Shown in pieces: positions 48,675-60,832 of a DNA stretch of 64,000 bases. Numbering within the stretch: position 1 is the first letter of the stretch; each line of letters opens with the position of its first letter. The notes beneath the pieces were generated by a model. That model was not told the origin of the DNA. It saw only the letters and a list, made by a program, of their open reading frames with translations, and did no database searches. The translations under genes were made by a program, and so were the position numbers. This DNA is from Flaccisagitta enflata (Eukaryota; Chaetognatha; Sagittoidea; Aphragmophora): positions 11,284,001 through 11,348,000 of the forward strand of contig OZ231126.1 of assembly GCA_965153355.1 (NCBI GenBank), written 5' to 3'.

Positions 48675-49686
48675 TAGTCGCAAAAGCGTCAGATGGTCAG
48701 CGGTACCCGTGCCCTGCCTGAGTAGATTGTGCTTGAGGTTGGAGGGAGAGCAGGGAAGCGGCTGCAAAGAGGTCGATGACCTATGCTTTCACACATATGG
48801 TGAATTTTCTCCTTCTCCTCCTCCTGGGATCAGGCCTCCTGGCCTTTGAGGCTTAGATTTGGGCCTCCAGGCTAGAATTTTGGTTTTTGGGCAGCGGCCC
48901 CAAAGGAGCCAATGTCTGAGATACAGAATTCGAGGCGTCAAATCCTTCCGTCCGTCCGTCCGTCCGTCCGTCCCCTTGTTACTTTTTTTAGTTGGCTATA
49001 TATATAGTTATATATATATTTTGCTCTCTCAGGCCTGATTTTGGCCCTCTGAGCTATCAGAATAGGCTGAATAGCCCTTTCAGACCTCAGTTTAGCCCAT
49101 GAGACCTTAAATCAACTCTCCAGACCTCATATCTGCCCTCTAGACCTCAAATTAGCCCTCCATACCCCAAATCCACCCTCCAGGCCTACCATCAGCTCTT
49201 CAGGCCTCAAATTTGTGCTCTGGGCCTCAAGCCTGCCCCTCAAATCTCAAATCTACTCTTTAGAACCTAATTCTGCCCTCCAGGATTCAAAACCGCCTTC
49301 AATGACCTCTATCCATCTTCTCAGACCTAATATACCTCAGGACGTTTCGAAATTCCCACCTGTGTCCTACAGGACATCGGCCCTTTGGGGCCGCTGCCCT
49401 GCTCTCTCTCCACTACTTAACTTGATCACTCCAAGCAGGGCATCGGGTACCGCTGACCATTTGCGATCCTTGGATGACTAGTTAGGATTTGGGCCTCGAG
49501 GCTAGGATTTGGGCCTCGAGGCTAGGATTTGGGCCTCGAGGCTAGGATTTGGGCCTGGAGACTGAAATTTGGGCTTCGAAACTGGGATTTGAGGGAGGGA
49601 TGGAGAAGAAGCAGGAGGAGGAGAAGGAGAAAATTCCCCATATGTGTGAAAGCTTTGGTCATTGAACCCTTTGGGGCCACTGCCCA
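48675..49686 (+). mobile_element. F2b element interrupted by an F2a element
   Basis: Starts TAGTCGCAAAAGCGTCAGAT. The minisatellite unit GGGCCTCGAGGCTAGGATTT appears on both sides of the insert 48889-49481. It ends CATTGAACCCTTTGGGGCC and ACTGCCC. Confidence 0.7.
48889..49481 (-). mobile_element. F2a element, nested
   Basis: Starts GGGCAGCGGCCCCAAAGGAG after a T-run. The interior is about 12 units of roughly 22 bp (CTCCAGACCTCAAATTAGCC). Then comes GTCCTACAGGACATCGGCCC and GGGGCCGCTGCCC, then GGTACCGCTGACCAT, and it ends GGATGACTAG before TT. Confidence 0.75.
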
Positions 49687-49735
49687 GAAGGAAGTAGTGA
49701 TACGTAGGAGGAAAGGATGGAACTTTGAGAGATGA

Positions 49736-50342
49736 TAGTTGCAAAAGAGTTAGATGGTCAGCTGTACCCGTTGCCCCTATGTGAATGTATGTGGGTGTGA
49801 GTTGGTTAGAGGGGCAGCGGCCCCAAAGGGGCTGATGTCCTCTGTGTTTATTTGGGCCTCAAGGATGGAATTAGGGCCTGGAGGCTGGAATTGGGGCCTT
49901 GAGGCTTGGATTAGGGGCTGGAGGCTGAGATTTGAGCTTCGAGGCTGGGATTTCAGCTTCAAGGCTGAGATTTGAGCTTCAAGGCTAGGATTTGAGGTTT
50001 GAGGTTGGGATTTGAGCTTTGGGGCAGGGATTTGAGCTTGGAAGCTGGGATTTGAGCTTCTAGGCTAGGATTTGAGCTTCAAGGCGGGGATTTGTGCCTT
50101 GAGACTGGGATTTGAGCCTAAGGACTGGGATTAGAGCCTCAAGGCTGGGATTTTAGCCTGGAGACTGAGATTTGAGCTTTGAAGCGGGGATTTGAGCCTC
50201 GAAGCTAGGATTTGGGTCTCGAGACTAGGATTTGGGCCTTGAGGGGGGGGGGGATGGAGAAGAAGGAGAAGAAGAAGAAGGAGAAGGAGAAATTTCCCCT
50301 ATGTGAAAGCATAGGTCATCGGCCCCTTTGGGGCCGCTGCCC
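49736..50342 (+). mobile_element. F2b element with minisatellite
   Basis: Starts TAGTTGCAAAAGAGTTAGAT, GAGGGGCAGCGGCCCCAAAG. The interior is about 20 units of GAGGCTGGGATTTGAGCTTC. It ends AAGCATAGGTCATCGGCCCC and GGGGCCGCTGCCC plus A. This copy shows the subterminal motif and its inverse most clearly. Confidence 0.8.
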
Positions 50343-50620
50343 AAAAGGAAGGAAGGAAGGAAAGGTAAGGAAAGGATGGAGGGGAGGAAGCAAGCAAGGA
50401 AGCAAGGAAGGAAGAAAGGAAGGAAGGAAGGAGGAGAGGAAAGTTCATTGAATGATAAAAGAAAAGAAGATAGGATAGGTGAGGAAAGAAAGGAAGGAGG
50501 GAAGTAAGGAAAGAAGGAAAGACGGTAGAGAAGAAAGAAGGAAGAAATGAAGGACCTTTGAGGAAGCAAGAAAGGAAAACGTAAGGAAAAGAAGGAAGGA
50601 AGGCGTCTTTTTTCTTTTTT
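50343..50620. repeat. (GGAA)n-rich region
   Basis: Degenerate AAGG/GGAA tetranucleotides. Confidence 0.85.
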
Positions 50621-50846
50621 ATTCGCGTGGTAAACGTGCATTGGCTTTTGTGAGAATGGAGTTCATGAATGATTGATTGATTGATAGACTGGATGTTCAA
50701 AACTGCGACCCGAGAGCCAAAGCAAAACAACAGACGGTTGGATGTGGGAGAAAAGCACAAATGGGCAAGTAATGAAAAATAAAGAAATAAAGAGAAAGAG
50801 GAGGTGGTATTGTTGTATATAAGCTCCCTTTCGCCGCCTCAGAGAT

Positions 50847-51504
<658 letters not shown>

Positions 51505-51554
51505 CCTATCTTCCAACCTAGAACTCATATCTCTTTCTTCCGCCTCGTCAACGA

Positions 51555-51975
51555 GTCGGAAGCGGGGTTGGGTAAGAGTGTCGGTAGCGGGGAGGTGGGT
51601 TGGAGGTGGCAGAAGTGGGGTTGGGTAAGAGTGTCGGTAGCGGGGAGGTGGGTTGGAGGTGGCAGAAGTGGGGTTGGGTAAGATTGTCGGTAGCGGGGAG
51701 GTGGGGTGGAGGTGGCAGAAGTGGGGTTGGGTAAGAGTGTTGGCAGCAGGGAAGTGGGGTGGAGGTGGCAGAAGTGGGGTTGGGTAAGAGTGTCGGCAGC
51801 GGGGAGGTGGGATGGAGGCGGCAGCGGGGTGGCGGTGGCAAAAGCGGGGTTTGGAGGTGGCAGAAGTGGGGTTGGGTAAGAGTGTTGGCAGCAGGGAAGT
51901 GGGGTGGAGGTGGCAGAAGTGGGGTTGGGTAAGAGTCGGCAGCGGGTAGGTGGGCTGGAGGCGGCAGAATTGGGA
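51555..51975. repeat. About 60-bp minisatellite
   Basis: About seven units containing GGTTGGGTAAGAGTGTCGGT, AGCGGGGAGGTGGG and TGGAGGTGGCAGAAGTGGG. Pro/Leu-rich frames on the minus strand are shadows. Confidence 0.93.
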
Positions 51976-52312
51976 TGGACTATGAGTGTCGGCAGCGGGG
52001 AGGTGGGGTGGAGGCGGCAGCGGGGTGGTGGCAGCGGAGCATAGGCAGAAGCAGTGGGGCGGAGGCCGTAGCAATGGAGGCGATGGAAGCGGGGCGTGGG
52101 CGGTGGCAGTGCGGCGGAGGCGGTGGGTCGGATGTGGTGGTGGGGGCGGTGGAAGCGGGGTGGGGGCAGCGGAGTTTGGGCGGGGGCAGTGGGGGCAGCG
52201 GTGGCAGCGAGGCGGGGGCTGCGGTGGCAGCAGGCTGCAGGTGGAGAGGGTGTAAGCAGCGGCGGCAACGTTGGCGGTGGGGCTAGACTTGGCAGCGGTG
52301 GCGGCTGCGGAC
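51976..52312. repeat. GC-rich GGCAGCGG-type degenerate repeat
   Basis: Purine/GC-rich GGCGG/GGCAGC hexamers and nonamers, unusually GC-rich for this AT-rich window. No acceptors or convincing coding frames were seen. A GGGA/GGAG patch follows at 52555-52640. Confidence 0.8.
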
Positions 52313-53317
52313 TTTCATAGTTTTATCTCCCTGGTCTTTTTATTCCCTTTACCCCCTTTGGTTGGTACTGGACAGGATTATTGGGCATCGAGCGCCACTT
52401 ATCGTTGGCACAACGAATTTTTCATCTGTTCATTTTTCTGCTGTGGGGATTTTTCCCCCCTTTCCTTTTCTTTTTTTTAAACTCTCGCCATGTGACACAG
52501 CTGACGTTTGCCTTTTGTATGTTTTGGAAAGGGTCAGTAAGCAAGCAAGCGGAGGAGGGGAAGGAGAGGGAGGGAGGGAGGGAGGGAGGGAGGAGGAGGA
52601 GAGGGTAGAGGAGGAGAGGGAAGAGGAGGAGAAGGAGGAGTGAGCGAGGGGACCATTTGTCAGTCGAGTTTAAAATACACGCGCGCGCTTGGGCGCAACC
52701 TAAACTCACAAAGGTGAGCGGGCAAAACAAACAGATAAAAAATCCCCCCACCCAAAAAAAAAAGGCTAAAAAAGGCTAAAAAAGGCTGAAAAAAGTAAAC
52801 AAAGAAATGCTAGAATCAGCTTTTGTACATGATTTATAACAAGTCGGTTACAACGTGGCGTGCGTTAGACCTTTCAAAGTAATTTTCTGGCAAAAGTAAA
52901 AGAAAAAAAATGCACAAAAGACACATTGAAACCATTTTGGGGTTTATGCCTCTCTTTAATTTGTGAATGAGAGGCAGGTTATTTTGAAGTCATCTTGAGT
53001 TTCTCATCTCTATTTCCATGACTGTGAGGAAGGTTACTTTGAAGATAAGGCATCTTTGGTTTTTCTTTTCTTTTTTCTATAACTGTGAGGCAGGGTACTT
53101 TGAAGGTAAGGCATCTTGGGTCTCTAATTTGTCTTCTGTTTTTTCTGTGAGAGTGAGGCAGGTTACTTTGAAAGCATTTTGGGGTTCATGCCTCTCTTTA
53201 TAATGTGACTGAGAGGTAGGTTATTTTGAAGTCATCTTGAGTTTCCCCTCCCTTTTTCTGTGACTGTTAGGAAGGCTACTGTGAAGGTAAGGCATCTTGG
53301 GTTTTTCCTTTCTTTTT

Positions 53318-53533
53318 AGTCGCGTGCTACGCGACTCTACACCCGCTTTGTTGGTCCGTCCGTCGGTCCGTCCGTCAGTTGGTCCGTCTGTCGGTCCATC
53401 TGTCCGTCACACTTTACTTTTTCGGCGTTAATGGGTTTTTTGGCCTAACTGCTCCTGCCCAAATGCTCCACTGACCTCAATTATGGCCCCTGCCCACCCG
53501 CACGCGACTGGGGTAGCCGTGTATCCGGCCTTG
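53318..53533 (-). mobile_element. F1 element in tandem array, GTCGCGTGC type
   Basis: Terminal AGTCGCGTGCTACGCGACT, CTACACCCGC, CCGTCCGTC units, AACTGCTCCTGCCC. The other end reads CCGCACGCGACTGGGG then CCGTGTATCCGGCCTTG. It interrupts the array inside a T-run. Confidence 0.88.
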
Positions 53534-53682
53534 TTTTCTATAGAGCTCTGTGAGACAGGGTACTTTGAAGGTAAGGCATCTTGGGTCTCTGATTCGTCTT
53601 CTCTTTTTTCTGTGAGTGTGAGGCAGGTTACTTTGAAAGCTTTTTGGGGTTCATACCTCTCTTTATTATGTGACTGAGGTTA

Positions 53683-54292
53683 CCATCTTGGTCAAAAATA
53701 TCGTCTCACCTTTATAGCTAATTTGAGATAAAACTACTTAAAAAACCATATCAAAATCTGTAACCATTGGAAAGGGCTTGAAAAAATCTTCAAAATGCCG
53801 CCAAGCAGAGTTCAGTAGCTCAATTTGTTTAGATTTTAGAGCTAAAAGAGTAAAAAAACATTCACTTCAACAAGAAACAGAAAATATGAAAAAAATAAGG
53901 GGAAAAATATTGACCTGTCTTTTTTCATGTTTTTGAGGCTTATCATGATAAAATCATATATAAATCGGTGACTATTAGAAAGAGCTTCAAAAAATCTGCC
54001 TAATGATACCAAGCAGATTTTTTTAGCTCAAACCGTTTGGATTTTATATAAAAATGAATTTACCTTGGTTTGAAAATACCAATGAAAAAATTCTCTATGA
54101 AAATCAAAGGACTTGTTGTACAAAATTGTTCAAAAATCCTTTATCTATGTCTTCCCAAATGGTTACAAATGATATTTAGTACCTTAAAAGCCCAAACAAA
54201 ACATTGCTACAAAAAAATTAAATCTATTGCAAAAAATAATAGCAACAAATAACGTTATTGTTTTACTGAGACGATATTTTTGACCAAGATGG
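53683..54292. mobile_element. TA-flanked MITE (610 bp)
   Basis: Terminal inverted repeats CCATCTTGGTCAAAAATATC (26 bp in all), with TA at 53681-53682 and 54293-54294. Inserted in the tandem array. No transposase. Confidence 0.9.
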
Positions 54293-55306
54293 TATTTTGA
54301 AGTCATCTTGGGTTTTTCTGTGACTGTGAGGAAGGTTACTGTGAAGGTAAGGCATCTTGGGTTTTTCCTTTCTTTTTTCTATAGCTGTAATGTAGGGTAT
54401 TTTGAAGGTGAGGCATCTTGGGTTTTTCCTTTCTTTTTTCTATAGCTGTGAGACAGGGTGCTGTGAAGGTAAGGCATCTTGGGTTTTTAATTTTTCTTCT
54501 CTTTTTTCTGTGACTGTGAGGCTGGTTACTCTAAAAGCATTTTCGGTTTTTTCCTCTCTTTTTTCTGTGACTATAAGGGCCAGGGTTTCGGCAAAATTTT
54601 TGGCTGCCTACAAGCAGGATTTTTAACAGGCTTCCTACCTACAATAGAATTGAATAATTTTCAAACGTTTTTGCTATATTCTAGGTTCAGAATTACAAAT
54701 CTTTTTAAAATCCCTGTCAAATCCTACTAATTGGAAACTAAGCAAAACAAAATTTTGATGTTCAGATAAAAAATTTTTTTTTCTCATATTTCCATAATAA
54801 ACTCTTCATACATTTTTCTCTCCTGCCTACAAAATACCTTGCTACCTACAAGCAATGCTCGCGTGGTCGGGCACTTTGCCGCACCTTGGACTAAGGGCGA
54901 GAGGCGGGTTGCTTTGAAGTCATTTTGAGGTCTTTTTTCTCTTTTCTTTTTGTGACAGTGAGGCGTGTTACTTTGAAAGCATTCAGGGTTTTTCCTTACT
55001 TTCTTTTTTGTGACTGTGAGGCGGGTTACTTTGACAGCATTTGGGGTTTTTCCTTTCTTTTTTTGTGACTTTGAGGGCATGAGGCAGGTTACTTAGGGCA
55101 TGAGGCAGGTTACTTTGAAAACGTTTTCAGGTTTTTCCTTTCTTTTCTCTGTGACTGCGAGGGCGTGAGGCAGGTGACTTTGTAAGCGTTTTTGGGTTTT
55201 TCCTTTCTTTTTTGTGACTTTGAAAGCGTTTTCGGGGTTTTCCTCTCTTTTTTCTGTGACTGTGAGGGCGTGAGGTAGGTTACTTTGAAAGCGTTTTTGG
55301 GTTTTT

Positions 55307-55469
55307 AGTCGCGGACTAGCGACTCTATAAGAGGCTTTGTCCATCCGTCCGTCCGTCCGTCGGTCGGTTGGTCGGTTGTCCGTGGTGAATGAGTTGGAAA
55401 GTGTGAAAACACGCATTTCCGCCCCTGCCCACCCGTCCGCGACTGGTATTGGCCGTGTATCCGGCCTTG
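55307..55469 (-). mobile_element. F1 element in tandem array, GTCGCGGAC type
   Basis: Terminal AGTCGCGGACTAGCGACTC, CTATAAGAGGC, CCGTCCGTC units. The other end reads CCCACCCGTCCGCGACTG then GGCCGTGTATCCGGCCTTG. It splits GGGTTTTT/TTCCTTTC of the host unit. Confidence 0.9.
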
Positions 55470-55599
55470 TTCCTTTCTTTTTTCTGTGACTGTGAGGGCG
55501 TGAGGCAGGTAACTTAGAAGGCTGGCATCTAATCTCAATGTGAAAGAATCGCTGACGGATTTACTGCTGTTGGAGGAACTCAAGATAAAAGTGGAAAAA

Positions 55600-56800
55600 G
55601 GAAAACGACCTTGTCAAGGAAAGAAAAGAAAGGTGGGAGAAAAAGGAGGGAAAAGTAATGTGAAACAGTCAAGGAAAGAAAAGAAAGGTGGGAAAACTAG
55701 TCATCCAAGGATCGCACATGGTCAGCGGTACCCTATGCCCTGCTTGGGGTGATCAAGTGAAGTAGTGGAGTGAGAGCAGGGCAGCGGCCCCAAATGGCCA
55801 ATGTCCTGTAGGACACAGGGGGGAATTTCCAGACGTCCTTAGGGGGAATATAGCAGGCCTAAGAGGTAATTGAGGCAGGGTTTGAGGTCTGGGGGAAGAT
55901 TTATGCCTGAAGATTAGATTTGAGGTCAGGGGGCAGGCCTTAGGCCTTGGGGGCAGATTTGAGGCCTGGAGGGCTGATTTGGGGCCTGGAATGCTGATTT
56001 GAGGTCTGGAGAGCGGATTTGAGGCCTGGAGAGCTGATTTGATGCCTTGAGAGCTGATTTGAGGCCTGGAGAGCTGATTAGAGGCCTGGAGAGCTGATTT
56101 GAGGCCTGGAGAGCTAATTCGATGGCTTAGAGGGCCTAAATCAGGCCTGAGAGTGAGGATATGAGGCCTCGATGGCCAACCGGGGGGGGGACGGACGGAA
56201 GGACGGACGGACGGACGGACGGACGGACGGACGGACGTCTGGAAATTCCCCCCTGTGTCCTACAGGACATCGGCCCTTTGGGGCCGCTGCCCAAAAAGGA
56301 GGAGGGGAAAGTAATGTGAAACAGTCAAGGAAGGAAAGGTGAGAGGGAAAGGAGGAAAGGAAAGTAATGTGAAGCAGTCAAGGAATGAAAGGTGGGAAAG
56401 AAAGGAGGAAAGGAAAGTGCTGTGAAGCAGTCAAGAAAGGAAAGGTGGGAGAGAAAGGAGGAAGGGAAAGTGCTGTGAAGCAGTCAAGAAAGGAAAGGTG
56501 GGAGAGAAAGGAGGAAGGGAAAGTGCTGTGAAGCAGTCAAGAAAGGAAAGGTGGGAGAGAAAGGAGGAAGGGAAAGTTATGTGAAGGAGGGGGAAAGGGA
56601 AAGTGATGTGGATCAGTCAAGAAAAGAAAAGTGGGATAGAAAGGGGAAAAGTGATGTAAAGAAAATAGAACAGGAAAGTGTTGTGAAGCAGTCCAGAAAA
56701 GAAAGGTGGGGCAAATGGTAGGCAGATAAAATTAAGTGAAGAAGTCTAGGAAAGAGAGGTGAGGTTGACAGAAGGAAGGGAAAGTGATGTAAAAAAGGAA
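55600..56800. repeat. About 53-bp tandem array (GAAAGG-rich)
   Basis: Units carry GGGAAAGTGCTGTGAAGCAG, TCAAGAAAGGAAAGGTGGGA and GAGAAAGGAGG. Interrupted by the F2a element 55697-56292. Phe/Leu-rich minus-strand ORFs between 56732 and 57322 reflect the purine-rich sequence and are not supported as genes. Confidence 0.9.
55697..56292 (+). mobile_element. F2a element in tandem array
   Basis: Starts CTAGTCATCCAAGGATCGC after AAAA, GGTCAGCGGTACCC, AGCAGGGCAGCGGCCCCAAA, TGTCCTGTAGGACACAGG. The interior is about 12 units of GAGGCCTGGAGAGCTGATTT and a GGAC run. Then comes the inverse TGTCCTACAGGACATCGGCC and GGGGCCGCTGCCC before AAAAA. Confidence 0.88.
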
Positions 56801-57322
56801 ACTGGGAAACTTATTTGCCTCTTCAAATCGCATCAAAACGGGAGAAATGGGGGGTAGAGGAAAAGGTAATTGAAGACAGGCAATTGCGAAATTTCTTTCC
56901 ATATCATGCCAAGAAAAACAGAACGAGGAACAAACAAGCGAGGTAAAGACTGAGGGAAAGAAAAAAGTAGGAGAGAAAGAGAGGAAAATGAAGAGAAAAA
57001 GGTCAAAGGAGGAATACTGGAACAGAAAGAAGAGGGAAGCAAATTGACCAAGAAAAGAAAGCAGAAGTAAAAGAAGGACGGGCAAATGAAGGCGAAAACT
57101 CAAAAAAAGAATGGTAGAAAGCGAGAAGAAGTAGCAAGAGCAATTGAAGTAAAGAAAACAGTTGTCACAGTCTTTTGCTTTCCTCTTCATGTCAATATGA
57201 GATAGCCAGATAGGTGAAACGAAAAGAAGGAAGGGTTGTTGAAGTTTGGTAGAAAAGAATAGAAAGTTTGGAGAAAACATGATAGGATTAACGTTAGTGA
57301 ATGGAACGTGAAGTTGATGCAA

Positions 57323-58001
57323 TTCAGCACCTATATTGTGAATACTGTATTATAGCATTTACCTCAATAACGATACAATTCTTGTCGTATTTTCATGTGT
57401 AAGCTAGGCAAACTGACTTAAGATTTGATGAGGGATGCGTTAGCGGTTGACCGCTTCTCATTTCTACATGCCGGATCCCGGGATCCGAGAGTAAGGTAAA
57501 TCTGCCGATAACGGACATAGAATCTTTGTCTAATCATATCATTTCTTCCTCGTTTGATTTCTTACATAAACAGTAACATAGATGAGCATACATTGCATAG
57601 ATATTGGATAACGATAGCTGGTGCCTCCACATCCGGTATCGCGGGGTCCAACTGTACAAATGTCTAACACATTGCGAAATGGAAGCGGAAACAGAAACAA
57701 AAGCGGCGGAAGCAACGAAAAATTCCACCGCTTCCGCATCCTTGGGCGCAAAGGCTTGACGGCTATAGGCGCATTCATATCCGGGAAGGATGGAATTTCA
57801 AAGGGAATAGAAAACGCTTAATGGAAACGGGGAAAATAAATGTATAGAAGGCGGAGGGAAAAGGTTAAGGAGAGCCACATTCATACAATGAGGCATAAAA
57901 TAAGAAGGGTAGGCAAAAATGATGCGGCCTCACACATGGCATATTTGCATGAGGATAACAAAATTGAAAATAGTCAAGGCCTGATTTATCATGCGGTTTT
58001 T
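57323..58001. other. Spacer, no gene supported
   Basis: Contains a GGAAGCGG-rich patch near 57680-57740. Short ORFs on both strands lack splice support. Confidence 0.45.
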
Positions 58002-58110
58002 AGATGCGTCCGTCAGGAACGCATCTCTATAAGAGGGTCTGTCCGTCCGTCCGTCGGTCCGTCGGTCCGTCCGTCACGCCTGTGCAAAAACCGCGTTTCT
58101 CGGCTGTTTT
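58002..58110 (-). mobile_element. F1 end, GATGC type
   Basis: AGATGCGTCCGTCAGGAACG then CATCTCTATAAGAGGG and CCGTCCGTCC units. The hairpin pairs GATGCGT with ACGCATC. The other end is unclear. Confidence 0.65.
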
Positions 58111-58204
58111 TGGCCACGGTGAGATCCTACACTGAAACAAATGATCAACCAACATGTTTTGAGAGTCTTATCACCCGTCTGTTCGTCCATCAGTCTCTCC
58201 ATAC

Positions 58205-58665
58205 ATACAGGGGTAGGAAGGTTAAAATTTTTTTAACTTTTTTTAACTTTTTTTAACTTTTTGTAACTTTTAAAGCAAAGTTAAAAAGTTAAAAAAAGTT
58301 AAAAAACGTTAAAAAAAGTTAAAAAGTTAAAAAAAGTTAAAAAGTTAAAAAATCCGGTTAAAAAGTTAAAAAGTTAAAAAATCTGGTTAAAAAGTTAAAA
58401 AATTCGGTTGAAAAGTTAAGAATTGGTTAAAAAAATTAAAAATTCAGTTAAAAAGTTCAAAAATTGGGTTAAAAAGTTTAAAAATCAGAAAGTTTAAAAA
58501 CTTTCTTATAAAATCCATGCCATCTCATATTTCTTAGTTCATTATATTGACAAAAAATATAGTGACAGCTGTTTAACTTTTTTAATATTTTTTAACTTTT
58601 TTTAACCATTTAACTTTTTAACTTTCTATTTTTTAACTTTTTAACTTTTTTTAACTTATGGTGAT
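58205..58665. repeat. TTAACTTTTT array with strand-inverted halves
   Basis: A TTTTTTTAAC run (58222-58270) flips to AAAAAGTTAA units (58275-58490), and TTTTAAC units return at 58570-58655. The whole region can fold on itself. Confidence 0.88.
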
Positions 58666-59615
58666 TTCCGGCGGGAGACTCACAGGCCTAAGTTGTATCA
58701 ATAACGCGTATTGTTTATCTATTTTCTGGAAAATTCCCCTCAGTCGTCTGTCAGCAATGACTTCCTATGCAATGAAAAACACATTACTATGATTTCAGTA
58801 AGAAAACTCGACCAGAATAGCATTTTTAGTATCTATTTTACGCTTTAAAGCATGATGGACAGTGCCTAATTTACGTGTAACCTCGTGTAACCAGAGCTGT
58901 TTTTATCAATTTTTGATCTGCGCAGCTTTTTTACAGCCATTTTTCAATTTGGTAGTCTAGATTAGAGGCTGACCGTAGCCTGAAATTAACTTTGTTACTC
59001 ATTTTGTGCACAATGTGCTTCAGAGAACACACCTGAAGTAGTAGAGGGAAATACGCTTTTTTTCTATTAAATTTAACAATGTAATTACTAAGGTTGATAA
59101 AAGGCTTATGATGAATGAGAACCATACAGAAATGAGGCCAGGAAAGGTCTTAGGTGATGTAGTTTGTGTCCATCAAAAAAGAAATACACAGGCATTAACT
59201 GTCTTGGCTCAATGACAAAAAGTTGAATTTCGGACAATTGGTATTTTTCAACAATTTAATTGTCCCATCCATGTCCGGAATGTGTAGTTGATCGCTATTT
59301 TAAAGACGCAGGTGCATAAAGTCCAAATTTTGTCTCCGCTTTTGGTATGAAAGGTAGCGGAATAGAAAAAAGCTAAAAAATCCCTGCCATTGATTCATTT
59401 TTCATCCCCTAAAAGGGAAAAATCGAATTTCGGACAATTGGTATTTTTCAACATTTTGGATGCCAAGGGCAATGCACAGAGAGCCGTGATGGGAAATAAG
59501 TAATGGACCCGACTATCTAAAACCTACTACAATAGTGCTTTTTTCCACTTCTACTAACCCTGTTTCGTTCATATCTGCAAAAAAAATCATTTCGAAATTG
59601 TGTTTAGTATATAAA
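58666..59615. other. Spacer with a short direct repeat
   Basis: GAATTTCGGACAATTGGTAT followed by TTTTCAACA occurs at about 59224 and 59422, in the same orientation. No gene was recognised. Confidence 0.5.
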
Positions 59616-59987
59616 CAAGGCCAACACCTATAAGTCGCGTGCGACACTTTCTGACTTAGAATAAATTAGAATGCCTGTAAGAATGACTTAAAATGACTTT
59701 GAATGACCTAACATGACTTAAAATGACCAACAAGGACTTAAAATGATGGAATGACCTAATGACCAAAAATGACTTAAAGTGACTTAGAGTGACTTAAAAT
59801 GACTTAAAATGACTTAGAATGACCTAGAATGACTTAAAATGCCTTAAAATTATTTAGAATGACTAAAAGTAACTTAAAGAAATAAAAGTGATAAAAAAAG
59901 TAAAGTGTGACCGACCGACCAACCGACCGACCGACCGACCGACCGACCGACGGACAAAGCGGGTTGTAGAGTCGCGTGCACGCGACT
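59616..59987 (+). mobile_element. F1 element copy, GTCGCGTGC type, with TGACTTAAAA array
   Basis: Left CAAGGCCAACACCTATAAG, TCGCGTGCGACAC, minisatellite TGACTTAAAA (59645-59880), GACC units, GTTGTAGA then GTCGCG-TGCA-CGCGACT plus an A-run. A complete example of this subfamily. Confidence 0.9.
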
Positions 59988-60429
59988 AAAAATGATAAAA
60001 ACATTATGTAAAATACATAGAAAATATAGAGATTCACATAAGTTCACCGGTTTTCTAGAGTTGCGCGTTTTGCGCATTGGCGGTAGCTCCTAATCCTCCG
60101 TAGTCGGAATGCGGAGCTAGATCAAATGCGCGCAATTGCGCTTTTGAGTTTAAGCTGAGAACGAGCTTGATTTCTTTTTACCCAATTATACAAATTAGCC
60201 TAAGAGATATTTGTTATTTCCTCTCTTTCATCAAGTATTTTTTTGCCAAGCATAAACTGATGCCATTGGGTGAGCATAAATGCAATTAGAGTGTGCCTTT
60301 TCAAAGCTAATTGTGATTAGGGAGAAATTTCGCATCCTTTTCAGCCTTAAATATGGAAGGATCACTCATATGGAAATTAGCTTTGGGTTTTCCTGGAATT
60401 TCCTTGGGTTAATCAAGTTTTCCTACAGT

Positions 60430-60825
60430 ACTTGTTTTAGACTTGTCCTAAAGTTGCCAATGAGGAGTCCTTATATTGTCCTTGTGATGTCCAATAAATG
60501 TCCTAGATTTGTCCTAGAGTTGTCCTCAAGTTGTCTTCAAAGTGTCCTAAAGTTGTCCAAAAGTTGTCCAAAAGTTGTTCTATAACTCTCTCCGAGTTGT
60601 ACGAGTTGTTTTTGTTATCCTAGAGTTGTCCTAGTTGTCTTAGGAATGTCCAAGGAGTTGTCCTAAAGTTGTCAGAATTGTCCTTTAGTTTTTTTTAGTT
60701 GTCCTAGAGGTAGCCTTATTCGTTCTGAGGTTGTCCTAGATTTATCCAGGAATTGTCTTAAAGTTATCCTCAAGTTGTCCAAGAGTTGTTCTGTTGCAAT
60801 GCAACTTGCCCTATAATATTCCTAT
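60430..60825. repeat. GTTGTCCTAAA-type 11-12 bp minisatellite
   Basis: About 25 degenerate units (GTTGTCCTAGA, GTTGTCCAAAA). It ends where the F2a element starts. Confidence 0.88.
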
Positions 60826-60832
60826 AGTTTTT

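Larger units (their letters stand above)
52930..55510. repeat. About 60-bp tandem array with transposon insertions
   Basis: The degenerate unit contains CTGTGAGGCAGGTTACTTTG, AAGGCATCTTGGGTTTTTCC and TTTCTTTTTTCTG. The array is broken by F1 copies (53318-53533, 55307-55469), a MITE (53683-54292) and an unidentified AT-rich insert (about 54590-54895). Confidence 0.88.

Noticed and set aside
56732-57322. Long Phe/Leu-rich minus-strand ORF
   Set aside because: A-G rich plus strand gives open pyrimidine-rich frames; no splice sites or domain support it, and it starts in the tandem array.
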